DNA of 64,000 nt from NCBI RefSeq assembly GCF_002423035.1, contig NZ_DIUM01000021.1:1-64000 (forward strand). The letters are read 5' to 3'. The position numbers and the translations under genes are program-made. The number at the start of each line of letters is the position of its first letter. Position 1 is the stretch's first letter. Source of the stretch: Thiocapsa sp. UBA6158. GTDB taxonomy: Bacteria; Pseudomonadota; Gammaproteobacteria; Chromatiales; Chromatiaceae. Below the pieces are notes generated by a model, which was given only the letters and a program-made list of their open reading frames with translations, ran no database searches and was not told the DNA's origin. Below, in pieces: positions 33,578-42,498 of the stretch.

Positions 33578-36386
33578 GGTTCGCCCCGGACGGTTCCGGC
33601 TCGCCCGGATGGCTGGCATGGTGCATCAGACCGAGATGGACCAGGATCAGGAGCGTCGCCCCGACCACCACCAGATAGACCCCGAGATCGAAGGCGATCG
33701 CCGAGGCCAGTTCGAAGTCCCCGACCACCGGCCAGTGCACATGGGTAAAGGCCGATGTGAGGAAGGGATAGCCGAAGACCAGGCTCGCCAGTCCGGTGAG
33801 CAAGCCGATCAGCAGGCCGGCGCCGATGACCGGATGCAGATTGGATGTCATGCGGTTGTGTGTCCATTCCACGCCGTTCGCCAGGTACTGCATGATCAAG
33901 GCGATCGCGGTGACGAGTCCGGCGATGAAACCGCCGCCCGGCAGGTTATGTCCGCGCAGGAAGATGAACGCCGAGACCAGCAGGGCGAGCGGCAGCAGCA
34001 GACGCGTCAAGGCAGCCATGATGGTCGGATGCATATCCCAGTTCCAGGGCCGCCCGCGTGCGTCGCAGGCCGGTCCGGGCAGACGCAGATCCCTGAGCAT
34101 GGCGTAGATGCCCAATCCCGCCAGCGCCAGAACCGAGATCTCGCCCAGGGTGTCGAAGCCCCGAAAGTCCACCAGGATGACGTTCACGACGTTGCCGCCT
34201 CCGCCTCCCGGCACGCTGTTCTCCAGAAAGTAGTCCGCGATGCTCTCGTAAGGCCGGGTGAGGACCGACCAGGTCAGTGCCGCCGCGCCGCCGCCGGCCA
34301 AGCCGGCCACACCGATATCGCGGATCCGTCGCGGCCAGCTCGACTCGGCAGGGCTGTACTGCGGCAGAAAATACAGTGCCAGCAGCAGCAGGACGATGGT
34401 CACCACCTCCACCGAGAGCTGAGTCAAGGCGAGGTCCGGTGCCGAGAACTTCACGAAGATGAGCGAGATCAGCAGTCCCAGCGCACCCATCACGATCAGT
34501 GCGGTCAGGCGGCGTCGGTGCAGGATGACCGTCCAGAGGGCGACGGTGATCAGCGCGATCGTGACGAGCAGGCTCACCGCATCGGCCGGTAAGAGTGCGC
34601 GATCGCCGGTCAGCGGTGCGCCGCCGCCGAGGAAACCGATCGTCCCCAAGGTCAGCGCGCAGAGGATGAAGACGAGCAGCATGCGCTGCAACGAGCCGCT
34701 ATCCAGCGTGCGGGTGACGGCCCCGGCCAGCGCGAGGAGTCCCTTCAGGATCCAATCGAAGACGGCCTTGGCATCGAGGAGCCCTTCGAGCCTGGTCGCG
34801 AGCTTGAACAGCGGCCGCCGTCCGGCATAGATGAGGATGCCTCCGACCAAGGCGATCACACTCATGATCAGTGCGGCGTTGACGCCGTGCCAGATGGCCA
34901 GATCGTAGTCCGGCGGTGCGCTTTGCAGCACCCCCGTCGCCGCCACGGTGAGCAGCGGCGCTACGGTAAAGGCCGGCAGGATCCCGACCAGCAGACAGAT
35001 TGCGACCAGGATCTCCACCGGTACCTTCATCCAGCGCGGCGGCTCGTGCGGGGTCTTGGGCAGATCCACCGGGTCGCCGTTGAAGAAGACGTCGTGGATG
35101 AAGCGCAGCGAATAGGCCACGGCAAAGATCCCCGCGACGACGACGGCGCCGGGCAGGAGCCACTCCCAGGAATGGTTCGCCGAGAAGGTGACCGTCTCGC
35201 CGAAGAACATCTCCTTGGAGAGGAACCCGTTGAAGAGCGGAACACCGGCCATGGCCGCTGCGGCCACCATCGCCAGTGTCCCCGTGTAAGGCATGTAGCG
35301 CCACAGACCGTTGATGCGGCGCATGTCGCGTGTCCCGCATTCGTGGTCGATGATGCCCGCGGCCATGAAGAGCGAGGCCTTGAAGGTCGCGTGGTTGATG
35401 ATGTGGAAGACCCCGGCCACCGCGGCGAGCGGTGTCCCGATGCCGAACAGCAGCGTGATCAGGCCCAGATGACTGATGGTCGAATAGGCGAGCAGACCCT
35501 TCAGGTCATGCTTGAAGAGGGCGAAATAGGCGCCGATCAACAGGGTCGAAAGCCCCGCGCCCATGACCAGGACCGACCATTCGGTGGTGCCGGAAAGTGC
35601 CGGGAACAGACGTGCAAGCAGGAACACGCCCGCTTTGACCAGGGTTGCGGAGTGCAGATAGGCCGACACGGGTGTGGGTGCCGCCATCGCGTGCGGCAGC
35701 CAAAAGTGGAACGGGAACTGCGCGGATTTGGTAAAGGCGCCGAGCAGGATCAACACCAGCATCGGCGTGTAGAGCGGGTCGGATCGGATCAGGTCGCCGT
35801 TGGCGAGGACGACGGACAGATCGTAGCTGCCGACCATCTCGCCGAGCAGCACGAAGCCGCCGAGCATGGCGAGTCCGCCCAGCCCCGTCACGGCAAGCGC
35901 CATGCGCGCCCCCGTTCGGGCATCCTCGCGATGCTGCCAGTAGCTGATGAGCAGGAAGGACGACAGACTGGTGAGCTCCCAGAACATCAGCAGCAGGATC
36001 AGGTTCTCGGACAGGACGATCCCGAGCATCGAGCCCATGAAGAGCAGCAGATAGCCGTAGAAGCGGCCCATGCAGTCGCGTTCGGCCAGGTAGTAGCGCG
36101 CGTAGAGGATGATCAGCAGACCGATGCCCAGGATCATCAGGGCGAACAGCAGGCCCAAACCGTCGAGCCGAAACGCGAGATCGAGTCCCAGCGCGGGTAT
36201 CCAGGGGATGCGTTGCACCAGGGTCTCGCCCAGAAACGGCGCGGTCACGCTCGGTGCCAGCACGATCAGGGCGGCCAGGGCCACGCCGCCGGCCACCCAG
36301 GCCGATTGCAGTCGGCCGAAGCGCGACACCCAGGCGGCCAAGCCGGCCCCGATGAAGGGTATGAGAACAACAAAGAGAAGATTCAT
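33570..36386 (-). CDS. mnhA: Mrp/Mnh Na+/H+ antiporter subunit A fused to subunit B (PhaAB type)
   Basis: A 938-residue protein with more than 20 membrane helices. Residues ~1-640 are the NuoL-like MnhA core (MFWELTSLSSFLLISYW, TKSAQFPFHFWLPHAMAAPTPVSAYLHSATLVKAGVFLL, HIINHATFKASLFMAAG). Residues ~640-790 are the MnhA C-terminal domain (FSAPDLALTQLSVEVV, DFRGFDTLGEISVLALAG). Residues ~800-930 are MnhB (FLRGHNLPGGGFIAGLVTAIALIMQYLANG). An A-B fusion is the normal form in group-2 Mrp (Pha) systems of proteobacteria. It exports Na+ or K+ in exchange for protons and helps pH homeostasis. Start 36386 is chosen at MNLLFVVLIP. Confidence 0.95.
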   Translation of the reverse strand: MNLLFVVLIPFIGAGLAAWVSRFGRLQSAWVAGGVALAALIVLAPSVTAPFLGETLVQRIPWIPALGLDLAFRLDGLGLLFALMILGIGLLIILYARYYLAERDCMGRFYGYLLLFMGSMLGIVLSENLILLLMFWELTSLSSFLLISYWQHREDARTGARMALAVTGLGGLAMLGGFVLLGEMVGSYDLSVVLANGDLIRSDPLYTPMLVLILLGAFTKSAQFPFHFWLPHAMAAPTPVSAYLHSATLVKAGVFLLARLFPALSGTTEWSVLVMGAGLSTLLIGAYFALFKHDLKGLLAYSTISHLGLITLLFGIGTPLAAVAGVFHIINHATFKASLFMAAGIIDHECGTRDMRRINGLWRYMPYTGTLAMVAAAAMAGVPLFNGFLSKEMFFGETVTFSANHSWEWLLPGAVVVAGIFAVAYSLRFIHDVFFNGDPVDLPKTPHEPPRWMKVPVEILVAICLLVGILPAFTVAPLLTVAATGVLQSAPPDYDLAIWHGVNAALIMSVIALVGGILIYAGRRPLFKLATRLEGLLDAKAVFDWILKGLLALAGAVTRTLDSGSLQRMLLVFILCALTLGTIGFLGGGAPLTGDRALLPADAVSLLVTIALITVALWTVILHRRRLTALIVMGALGLLISLIFVKFSAPDLALTQLSVEVVTIVLLLLALYFLPQYSPAESSWPRRIRDIGVAGLAGGGAAALTWSVLTRPYESIADYFLENSVPGGGGGNVVNVILVDFRGFDTLGEISVLALAGLGIYAMLRDLRLPGPACDARGRPWNWDMHPTIMAALTRLLLPLALLVSAFIFLRGHNLPGGGFIAGLVTAIALIMQYLANGVEWTHNRMTSNLHPVIGAGLLIGLLTGLASLVFGYPFLTSAFTHVHWPVVGDFELASAIAFDLGVYLVVVGATLLILVHLGLMHHASHPGEPEPSGANHA

Positions 36387-36478
36387 GCGCGCGACTGCCT
36401 GAACGGGAGGACGGTGACTCGCTCGGGACAAGGATAACACCGTCCGTTCGCAGGCGTCCCGCGTCGGCATTCGTGCCT

Positions 36479-36663
36479 AAGTCGTCCTCGGACAGCGCCT
36501 GCTCGGCCGACTCGCGCTCGGTGATGTCTTCGACGGTGCCGGCGGCACGCAGTGCCCGGTCGTTGCGGTCGAATCGGAGAACCCACCATTGGCGCAGCCG
36601 CCTCAGCCTGCCACGCCGCGCACCGGGGTCGCTCCCGTGTACCCGAGCGTAGACCTTTTTCAC
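36479..36663 (-). pseudogene. PAS/PAC-domain remnant of a signalling protein
   Basis: The minus-strand frame reads [36 protein letters not shown]. This is the typical PAC end of a PAS domain with the following coiled linker (DITERxxAEQAL). Nothing before it forms a complete PAS fold, and after SEDD the frame runs into non-similar sequence upstream of the mrp operon. No kinase, GGDEF or other output domain is present. I read it as a decayed fragment of a sensor protein in the gap between mnhA and purK (36387-36760). That gap must also hold the promoters of those divergent genes. Confidence 0.55.
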
Positions 36664-36760
36664 GGGTCGACGTCGCTCGAGCGCGATCCAGTGGCGATTT
36701 TCGTGCTCGGCAAGGAGCGCACCGCGGCATTGGGGCTTTCCAATTTCCTCCCGAGCGCCG

Positions 36761-37927
36761 ATGATTCACCGCATGGACGTCTTCCCTCTCCCTATAGCAC
36801 GTATCGGCATCATCGGCGGCGGACAGCTCGGCCGTATGATGGCCAAGGCCGCGAAACGGATCGGCTGCACCTGCGTCGTGCTGGACCCGACACCGGGCTC
36901 GCCGGCCGGCCAAGTCGCCGGGCATCAGATCGTGGGTGCCTATCACGACCCCGCCAAGCTGCGCGAGCTGGCCGAGTCCTGCGATGTCGTGACCTTCGAT
37001 ATCGAAGACATCGATGCCGAGACACTGATCCAGCTCGGACGCGAGGGGCACAATATTCAGCCGCCCCCGGCCGTGCTGGCCTTGATTCAGGACAAGCTCG
37101 CGCAAAAGCGGGCGTTGAGCGCGGCCGGCATCCCGACCGCGCCCTTCGAGCCGATGCCCGAGCCCTCGGCCGAGGCCTTCGCTGCATTCGGCTATCCACT
37201 CGTGCAGAAGGCCTGTCGCGGCGGCTACGACGGCCGCGGTGTCTCCATCCTGGACGGCCCCGAGGATTTCGACGACCATCTGCCGCTGCCCTCCCTGGTG
37301 GAGCGCTTCATCCCTGCGGCCAAAGAGCTGGCCGTGCTGGTGGCGCGCGGTCTCGACGGGGACCACCGCTGCTATCCCGCGGTCGAGATGCGTTTTCGAC
37401 CGGGCGAGAACGTGCTCGAGATGCTGCTGGCCCCGGCGCAGATCCCGGCCGAGACCGCCGCCGCGGCGGAGCAGCTCGCGGTGCGCACCGTGGATGCGCT
37501 GGGCGGGGTGGGCATCTTCGGGGTCGAGATGTTTCTGACCGAGGCGGGCGATCTGCTGGTGAACGAGGTCGCGCCGCGCACCCACAACTCGGGTCATCAC
37601 ACCATCGAAGCGAACATGACCGACCAGTTCGAGCAGCATCTGCGCGCCGTCGTGGGTCTGCCGCTGGGGTCGACCGAGCAGCTCTGCCCTGCCGCCATGA
37701 TCAACCTGCTGGGCGCGCCCGGCCATCGGGGACGCCCCGTCATCAAGGGCATGGCCGAGGCCCTGGCGATTCCGGGCGTCTGTCTGCACCTTTACGGCAA
37801 GGCGGCGACCTCGCCCTTTCGCAAGATGGGCCACGTCACGGTCCTGGACCGGGACATCGAGCAGGCCCGCATCAAAGCCGAGCGGGTCCGTCGTCTGATC
37901 GAGATCTCGGGAGAGGATCACCCATGA
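36761..37927 (+). CDS. purK: 5-(carboxyamino)imidazole ribonucleotide synthase
   Basis: A 388-residue ATP-grasp enzyme of purine synthesis that carboxylates AIR to N5-CAIR with bicarbonate and ATP. The motifs are [36 protein letters not shown] (P-loop/grasp), [29 protein letters not shown] and INLLGAPGH. The stop overlaps the purE start by 4 bp. Gene order purK-purE is the reverse of that in E. coli but common elsewhere. Confidence 0.96.
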   Translation: MIHRMDVFPLPIARIGIIGGGQLGRMMAKAAKRIGCTCVVLDPTPGSPAGQVAGHQIVGAYHDPAKLRELAESCDVVTFDIEDIDAETLIQLGREGHNIQPPPAVLALIQDKLAQKRALSAAGIPTAPFEPMPEPSAEAFAAFGYPLVQKACRGGYDGRGVSILDGPEDFDDHLPLPSLVERFIPAAKELAVLVARGLDGDHRCYPAVEMRFRPGENVLEMLLAPAQIPAETAAAAEQLAVRTVDALGGVGIFGVEMFLTEAGDLLVNEVAPRTHNSGHHTIEANMTDQFEQHLRAVVGLPLGSTEQLCPAAMINLLGAPGHRGRPVIKGMAEALAIPGVCLHLYGKAATSPFRKMGHVTVLDRDIEQARIKAERVRRLIEISGEDHP

Positions 37928-38451
37928 CCGCATCCACGCCATCCACGTCGTCGGCGGCTTGCCCGGCCCGCGTCGGCATCATCATGGGCAGCGATTCCGA
38001 CCTGCCGGTGATGCAGGATGCCGCCGCCGTGCTCGGCGAGCTCGGCATCCACTACGAAATGACCATCGTCTCTGCGCACCGCACGCCCAAGCGGCTCTAC
38101 GACTACGCCGAGAGCGCGGTCGAACGCGGCTTGCGCGTGATCATCGCCGGTGCGGGCGGCGCGGCGCACCTGCCCGGTATGGCCGCCGCCATCACGCCAC
38201 TGCCGGTCATCGGCGTGCCGGTGAAGACCTCCAGCCTCTCGGGACAGGACTCGCTGCTCTCCATCGTGCAGATGCCCGCCGGCGTGCCGGTGGCGACGGT
38301 CGCCATCAACGGCGCGAAGAACGCAGGGATCCTCGCTGCCCAGATTCTGGGCGCCTCCGATGCGGAGATACGCGAACGGATCGTACGCTTCAAGCAGGAT
38401 CTCGAGGCCACGGTGATGACGAAGGTCGCGGCGATGGAGCAGCCGACGTGA
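37924..38451 (+). CDS. purE: N5-carboxyaminoimidazole ribonucleotide mutase
   Basis: A 175-residue class I PurE. Signatures are [70 protein letters not shown] and [30 protein letters not shown]. The N-terminal ~13 residues are Ser/Thr/Ala-rich and variable. The start is coupled to purK through an ATGA overlap. It converts N5-CAIR to CAIR. Confidence 0.97.
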   Translation: MTASTPSTSSAACPARVGIIMGSDSDLPVMQDAAAVLGELGIHYEMTIVSAHRTPKRLYDYAESAVERGLRVIIAGAGGAAHLPGMAAAITPLPVIGVPVKTSSLSGQDSLLSIVQMPAGVPVATVAINGAKNAGILAAQILGASDAEIRERIVRFKQDLEATVMTKVAAMEQPT

Positions 38452-38482
38452 ACCCGCTCGACGATTTCGATCCGGACCCATT

Positions 38483-38571
38483 TTGAACCGCGTCGGCACC
38501 GGCGCGGTTTAAACGAGACGACGTCAAGCCGACCCGAAGACCTCGCATATCCCGCGGAGGACGCGGTTCAG
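38483..38571. repeat. Dispersed repeat after purE, rearranged
   Basis: Outer ends are TTGAACCGCGTC (38483) and GGACGCGGTTCAG (38559-38571). An extra GGCGCGGTTTAA terminus lies at about 38501-38512, as if one module was truncated inside another. The interior GACCTCGCATATCCCGCGG matches the B type. Confidence 0.8.
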
Positions 38572-38596
38572 CAACCAACCTCGTGCGTCGTCGGAA

Positions 38597-38752
38597 TCAA
38601 CTCCGCGACACCGTCGCGTCGGTTCGCCGCAGCAACCAAATCGCCGGGATGGACTCGCCGGTGGCGTTATCCACCACGCCGGCGAGCGCACCTGGACCGA
38701 GATGGGGAATCAAGTCGCCGCGCGAGAGCGCAGCTGCGAGTCGTTGACGCAT
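38597..38752 (-). pseudogene. Short fragment resembling the start of a SIR2-like protein
   Basis: A 51-codon minus-strand frame from ATG 38752 reads RQRLAAALSRGDLIPHLGPGALAG, then VVDNATGESIPA. The ALxxGDLIPYLGPG-type opening is characteristic of a SIR2-like family whose members are several hundred residues long. The frame ends in a stop at 38597 soon after the motif, and no continuation is visible. I treat it as a remnant with modest confidence. The rest of the 38452-39014 gap holds two dispersed repeats and otherwise no gene. Confidence 0.35.
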
Positions 38753-38931
38753 CGTGGTGACCTATTGCGGCCGAGGAAGGACATGAGTTGGTAGGCAAAA
38801 ACAACGCCACCAATCAAATCCCACGATCAGGGGCCGGTCCGGGCCGTGCGGTGCCTTAAATGTCCCCGATCCTCCGCCCCCTCGTCCCCTTCCCGACAAT
38901 CCAATCCCTTTCGCCTTTCACCTGAAATCTT

Positions 38932-39018
38932 CCGAACCGCGTGACTCCAAGTCCGAGACGGCACTCTAAAGATCCGCACCGGACTCGAGCCTCGCGCCAA
39001 ACCCCGGAGGCGGTTCAG
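38932..39018. repeat. Dispersed repeat, diverged copy overlapping the deaD stop
   Basis: Left end CCGAACCGCGTG, right end GGAGGCGGTTCAG (39006-39018). The termini have mismatches (GTC to GTG and GACGC to GAGGC). The TCA of the right end is the complement of the stop codon TGA of the DEAD-box gene, so the gene terminates inside the element. Confidence 0.65.
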
Positions 39019-40874
39019 CTCGGATCCGTACGCTTGCGACGCCGCTCCTGATGGAATCCCGGCTCCCGAGACTTGCGCTCGTAAGAGGGCTGGTCGGGTC
39101 GAGCGCCGCCCGGGTTCTCTCCCTCGCTGCGCCGCGTCCCGCCTGCCGCCCCATCCGCGAGCGAGATCCGCAGCGCCTGACCGCGAACATACACCCGCTT
39201 GAGATGGTTGAAGATCTCGCGGGGCATGCCCTCGGGCAGATCGACCAGCGAGTGATCGTCCCGGATGTCGATCCGGCCGATATAGCGGCCTTCCAGCCCG
39301 GATTCGTTGGCGATGGCACCGACGATCTCGCGCGGGGTGGCGCCGTGTTGGTGGCCGACCTCGATCCGATAGCTGGTGAGCCCCTCGGATCCGCGTGCTT
39401 GCGGGCGCGGGCGGTTGCGACTGTCCTCGCGCCCGGGCGCTGCACCACGATCGCCGTCGCGGGGGGGGCGCGGACGTCCCTCGTCGCGACTTGCGCTCCG
39501 CGGGCCGCGTTCCGAGCGCTCGGGCCGCGTCGCCGCGGGGCGCGGCAGATCCGGTTGGACATCGAGCGGACGCTCGCGTTGGGTCAAATAGGCCAGCGCC
39601 GCGGCGATGTCCATCATCTCCAGCTCCTGCTCCGTCGCAAGCCGTGCGACCAGACGATAGAAGAAGTCGAGGTCCTGCTCGGTCAGGGTCTTGCGCAGCT
39701 CGGCGGTGAAGCGGTCGATGCGTGACTCGCTGAGCTGAGAGGCCGAGGGCGGCTCCATTGCCGGAACGCTGCGTCGGATGGTGCGCTCGATCGCGCGCAG
39801 CAGCCCGCGCTCGCGCGGCTCCACCAGCAGGATGGCCCGACCGGCCCGACCGGCCCGACCGGTCCGCCCGATGCGATGGACATAGGCGGAGGGATCCGTG
39901 GGGATGTCGTAGTTCACGACATGGCTGAGCCGTTCCACGTCGAGCCCGCGTGCAGCGACGTCGGTCGCGACCAGGATGTCCAGATGGCCCTGCTTGAGAC
40001 GCTCGACTGTGCGTTCGCGCATCTCCTGGCTCATGTCGCCGTTCAGGGGCTCGGCCGCGAAGCCGTGGGCCTTGAGCTTGTCGGTCAGCTCGACCGTGGC
40101 GTTCTTGGTCCGCACGAAGATCAGCATGCCGTCGAACGGCTCGAGCTCCAGGATGCGGGTGAGCACGTCGAGCTTATGGAAGCGGGTGACCACGCAGTGG
40201 TGCTGGTCGATGGTGTCTACGGTTTCCGAGTCCGCCGTGACGCGAATCTCGACCGGATCGGACAGTCGGGTCTGGGCGACCCGGCGAATCCCTGCAGGCA
40301 TGGTCGCGGAGAAGAGCGCGACCTGGCGTCCGGGCGGCGTCTGCTCGAAGATCCAGTCGATGTCTTCGGCGAAGCCCATGTTGAGCATCTCGTCGGCCTC
40401 GTCCAGGACGAGCGTCTTGAGCACGTCGAGCGCCAGTGTGCCGCGCTTGAGATGATCCATCACGCGTCCCGGCGTGCCGACGATCACCTGCGGGTTGCGT
40501 CTGAGCTGACTGAGCTGCAGGCCGTAGGCTTGACCGCCGTAGATCGGCAGCACCAGAAAGCCTTTCAGATGCTGCGCGTAACCTTGGAAGGCTTCGGCGA
40601 CTTGGAGCGCAAGCTCGCGGGTCGGCGTGAGCACCAGAATCTGGGGTCCGCGCTGCGTGGGATCGACACGGCTGAGCAAGGGAAGGGCGAAGGCGGCTGT
40701 CTTGCCGGTGCCGGTTTGGGCCTGGCCGAGCAGGTCGCGCCCGGCGAGCAGATGCGGGATGCACTGGAGTTGAACGGGTGTCGGGGTCTCGTAACCGAGA
40801 TCCTCGACGGCTTGTGCAACGGCGGGGGCTAGGCCGAGCTGGCCGAAGCCGATACTCGTGTCGGGGGTGTCCAT
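39015..40874 (-). CDS. deaD: DEAD-box ATP-dependent RNA helicase, DeaD/CsdA type
   Basis: A 619-residue helicase. Core motifs in order are the Q motif TPTPVQLQCIP, I AQTGTGKT, Ia PTRELALQV, Ib TPGRVMDHL, II VLDEADEML, III SATMP, IV LIFVRTK, V ATDVAARGLD and [18 protein letters not shown] DeaD linker (residues ~360-450) and an Arg/Pro-rich region follow. An RNA-binding DbpA-like domain (YRIEVGHQHGATPREIVGAIANESGL) comes next, and a basic tail ends the protein. It probably works in ribosome assembly, RNA turnover and cold adaptation. ATG at 40874 is chosen. The in-frame start at 40940 adds 22 unrelated residues. Confidence 0.95.
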   Translation of the reverse strand: MDTPDTSIGFGQLGLAPAVAQAVEDLGYETPTPVQLQCIPHLLAGRDLLGQAQTGTGKTAAFALPLLSRVDPTQRGPQILVLTPTRELALQVAEAFQGYAQHLKGFLVLPIYGGQAYGLQLSQLRRNPQVIVGTPGRVMDHLKRGTLALDVLKTLVLDEADEMLNMGFAEDIDWIFEQTPPGRQVALFSATMPAGIRRVAQTRLSDPVEIRVTADSETVDTIDQHHCVVTRFHKLDVLTRILELEPFDGMLIFVRTKNATVELTDKLKAHGFAAEPLNGDMSQEMRERTVERLKQGHLDILVATDVAARGLDVERLSHVVNYDIPTDPSAYVHRIGRTGRAGRAGRAILLVEPRERGLLRAIERTIRRSVPAMEPPSASQLSESRIDRFTAELRKTLTEQDLDFFYRLVARLATEQELEMMDIAAALAYLTQRERPLDVQPDLPRPAATRPERSERGPRSASRDEGRPRPPRDGDRGAAPGREDSRNRPRPQARGSEGLTSYRIEVGHQHGATPREIVGAIANESGLEGRYIGRIDIRDDHSLVDLPEGMPREIFNHLKRVYVRGQALRISLADGAAGGTRRSEGENPGGARPDQPSYERKSREPGFHQERRRKRTDPS

Positions 40875-41099
40875 CGTGGGGCCTCGAAAGAATGGCGCGT
40901 CCGGCGGGAAGTCCGGCGGACCATCCAGGGGGATTCGCAAAGAAACAATGCATTATCTGCGTGGGTCGCGGCTGGAGCAAATTTGATTCGCGGCTCGGGT
41001 GCGATTCCTCATCGTTGCACTGCGGATAACTCGATACCATGTCCACCTTTTAGTCTGGACAGAATCCGGACGCCGCCGATTCTTTTCCGAGGAAACCCG

Positions 41100-42428
41100 A
41101 TGTCCACTACACCTAACCGACCCGGCATGGCCGTCCCGAGCACGCGTCTGAGTCGCCTTTGGCACCTCGGACGGGCCACCGGGGATCTCGCCGCCGGGAT
41201 CGGCGTGAAGGGTCTGATCGAACTCGCCCGGACCCGTCGCAGCGCCGAGCCGTCGCGGATCAGGCTCTCGCCCGAGCATACCCGCCGCTTTACCGATCGG
41301 CTCGCGCGCATGCGCGGCGCCGTCATGAAGATGGGGCAATTGATGTCCATGGACGGCTCGGACATCTTCACGCCCGAGGCCGCCGAGATCATGAGTGCCT
41401 TGCGCGAGCGTGCCGAGCCGATGCCGATGAGCCAGCTCGCCGGGGTCTTGGAGCGCGAATACGGACAGGGCTGGAACGAGAAGTTCAAGCGGTTCGAGTT
41501 CACGCCCGTGGCCTCTGCCTCGATCGGGCAGGTGCACCGGGCCGAGACGCGCGACGGACGTCGTATCGCGCTCAAGATTCAGTTTCCCGGCGTGCGCGAG
41601 AGCATCGATAGCGACATCGACAACCTCGCCTTCTTGGCCCGGACACTCGGCATGGCCCCGGCGGGCGTTGATCTGACGCCTTATTTGGAGGGCGCGCGCC
41701 GGCAGCTCCATCAGGAGGCGGACTACGGCGCGGAGGCGGATTCGCTCGAGGCATATGGGGCCGGTGTCGGTGCTGATCCCGACTTCTTCGTCCCGCGCGT
41801 GCATCGCGACCTCTCCACATCGCGCGTGCTGGCGATGGATTTCGCCGAGGGTGTTCCGGTCGATCGTTTGGCCGACAGCGGCTACAGCCGCGAGGAGCGC
41901 GACCGCGCCGCAACGGCGTTGACGCGTCTGTCCATGCGCGAGCTCTTCGAGTTCGGTCTCGTCCAATCCGACCCGAACTTCGGCAATTATCTCTACGACG
42001 CCAACAGCGGGCGGATCGTGCTGCTCGATTTCGGCGCCGCGCTGCCGGTGGGGTCGGATCTCGTCGAGCGCTATCGACAGCTCGCTCACGCTGCATTCGC
42101 CGATAACCGTGCCGCAATGCGCGCGGCCTCGATCGACCTAGGCTATGTCGGTGCGAACGACCCGGCCGAGCAGGTGAACGCCCTGATCGATCTCCTGCGC
42201 ATGTCCAGCGAGCCGCTGCGTAGCCCGGGCCATTACGACTTCGGCGTCTCCGACCTTTTCGAGCGTGTCTATGCGCGCGGTCGCGAGATGTTCTACTCAG
42301 GCGCCTTCAGCACCGTGCCGGCACCGGAAACCATGTTTCTACATCGTAAGTTCATGGGCGCTTTCATGTTGTGCCGGCGTCTGCGCGCGCGGGTGGATCT
42401 CGGGGGGATGCTGAGGCACTATCTCTGA
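41100..42428 (+). CDS. ABC1/AarF/UbiB-family atypical kinase
   Basis: A 442-residue ABC1 kinase-like protein. The KxGQ motif is in RGAVMKMGQLMSMDG. The nucleotide-binding loop is PVASASIGQVHRAETRDGRRIALKIQFPGV. The ExD motif region is LHQEADYGAEADSL and the metal site is VQSDPNFGNYLYDANSGRIVLLDFGAAL. There is no C-terminal membrane pair of the UbiB type, so it may not be the main ubiquinone factor. GAGGAAAC precedes ATG 41100. An upstream in-frame start at 40983 overlaps the deaD promoter region. Related proteins act in quinone or lipid metabolism. Confidence 0.9.
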   Translation: MSTTPNRPGMAVPSTRLSRLWHLGRATGDLAAGIGVKGLIELARTRRSAEPSRIRLSPEHTRRFTDRLARMRGAVMKMGQLMSMDGSDIFTPEAAEIMSALRERAEPMPMSQLAGVLEREYGQGWNEKFKRFEFTPVASASIGQVHRAETRDGRRIALKIQFPGVRESIDSDIDNLAFLARTLGMAPAGVDLTPYLEGARRQLHQEADYGAEADSLEAYGAGVGADPDFFVPRVHRDLSTSRVLAMDFAEGVPVDRLADSGYSREERDRAATALTRLSMRELFEFGLVQSDPNFGNYLYDANSGRIVLLDFGAALPVGSDLVERYRQLAHAAFADNRAAMRAASIDLGYVGANDPAEQVNALIDLLRMSSEPLRSPGHYDFGVSDLFERVYARGREMFYSGAFSTVPAPETMFLHRKFMGAFMLCRRLRARVDLGGMLRHYL

Positions 42429-42433
42429 GGTGA

Positions 42434-42498
42434 GGCGCCTGGCGCCTGGCGCCTGCCTCCTGCCTCCTGCTGGTGGCCGGTGGCTGATGGCTGGCGGC
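42434..42498. repeat. Short tandem-repeat tract after the ABC1 kinase gene
   Basis: GGCGCCT occurs three times in tandem, followed by two GCCTCCT units and GGTGGC/GGCTGATGG-like variants, filling the gap between two convergent genes. It looks like slippage-generated sequence and no gene is visible. Confidence 0.7.

Noticed and set aside
33531..36437. Long plus-strand frames opposite the mrp operon
   Set aside because: His/Gln/Asp-rich complements of membrane-helix codons. The minus strand encodes complete Mrp subunits.
36589..38451. 620-codon frame ending in PurE
   Set aside because: The upstream part is an out-of-frame shadow of purK. purE itself starts at 37924 in an ATGA overlap.
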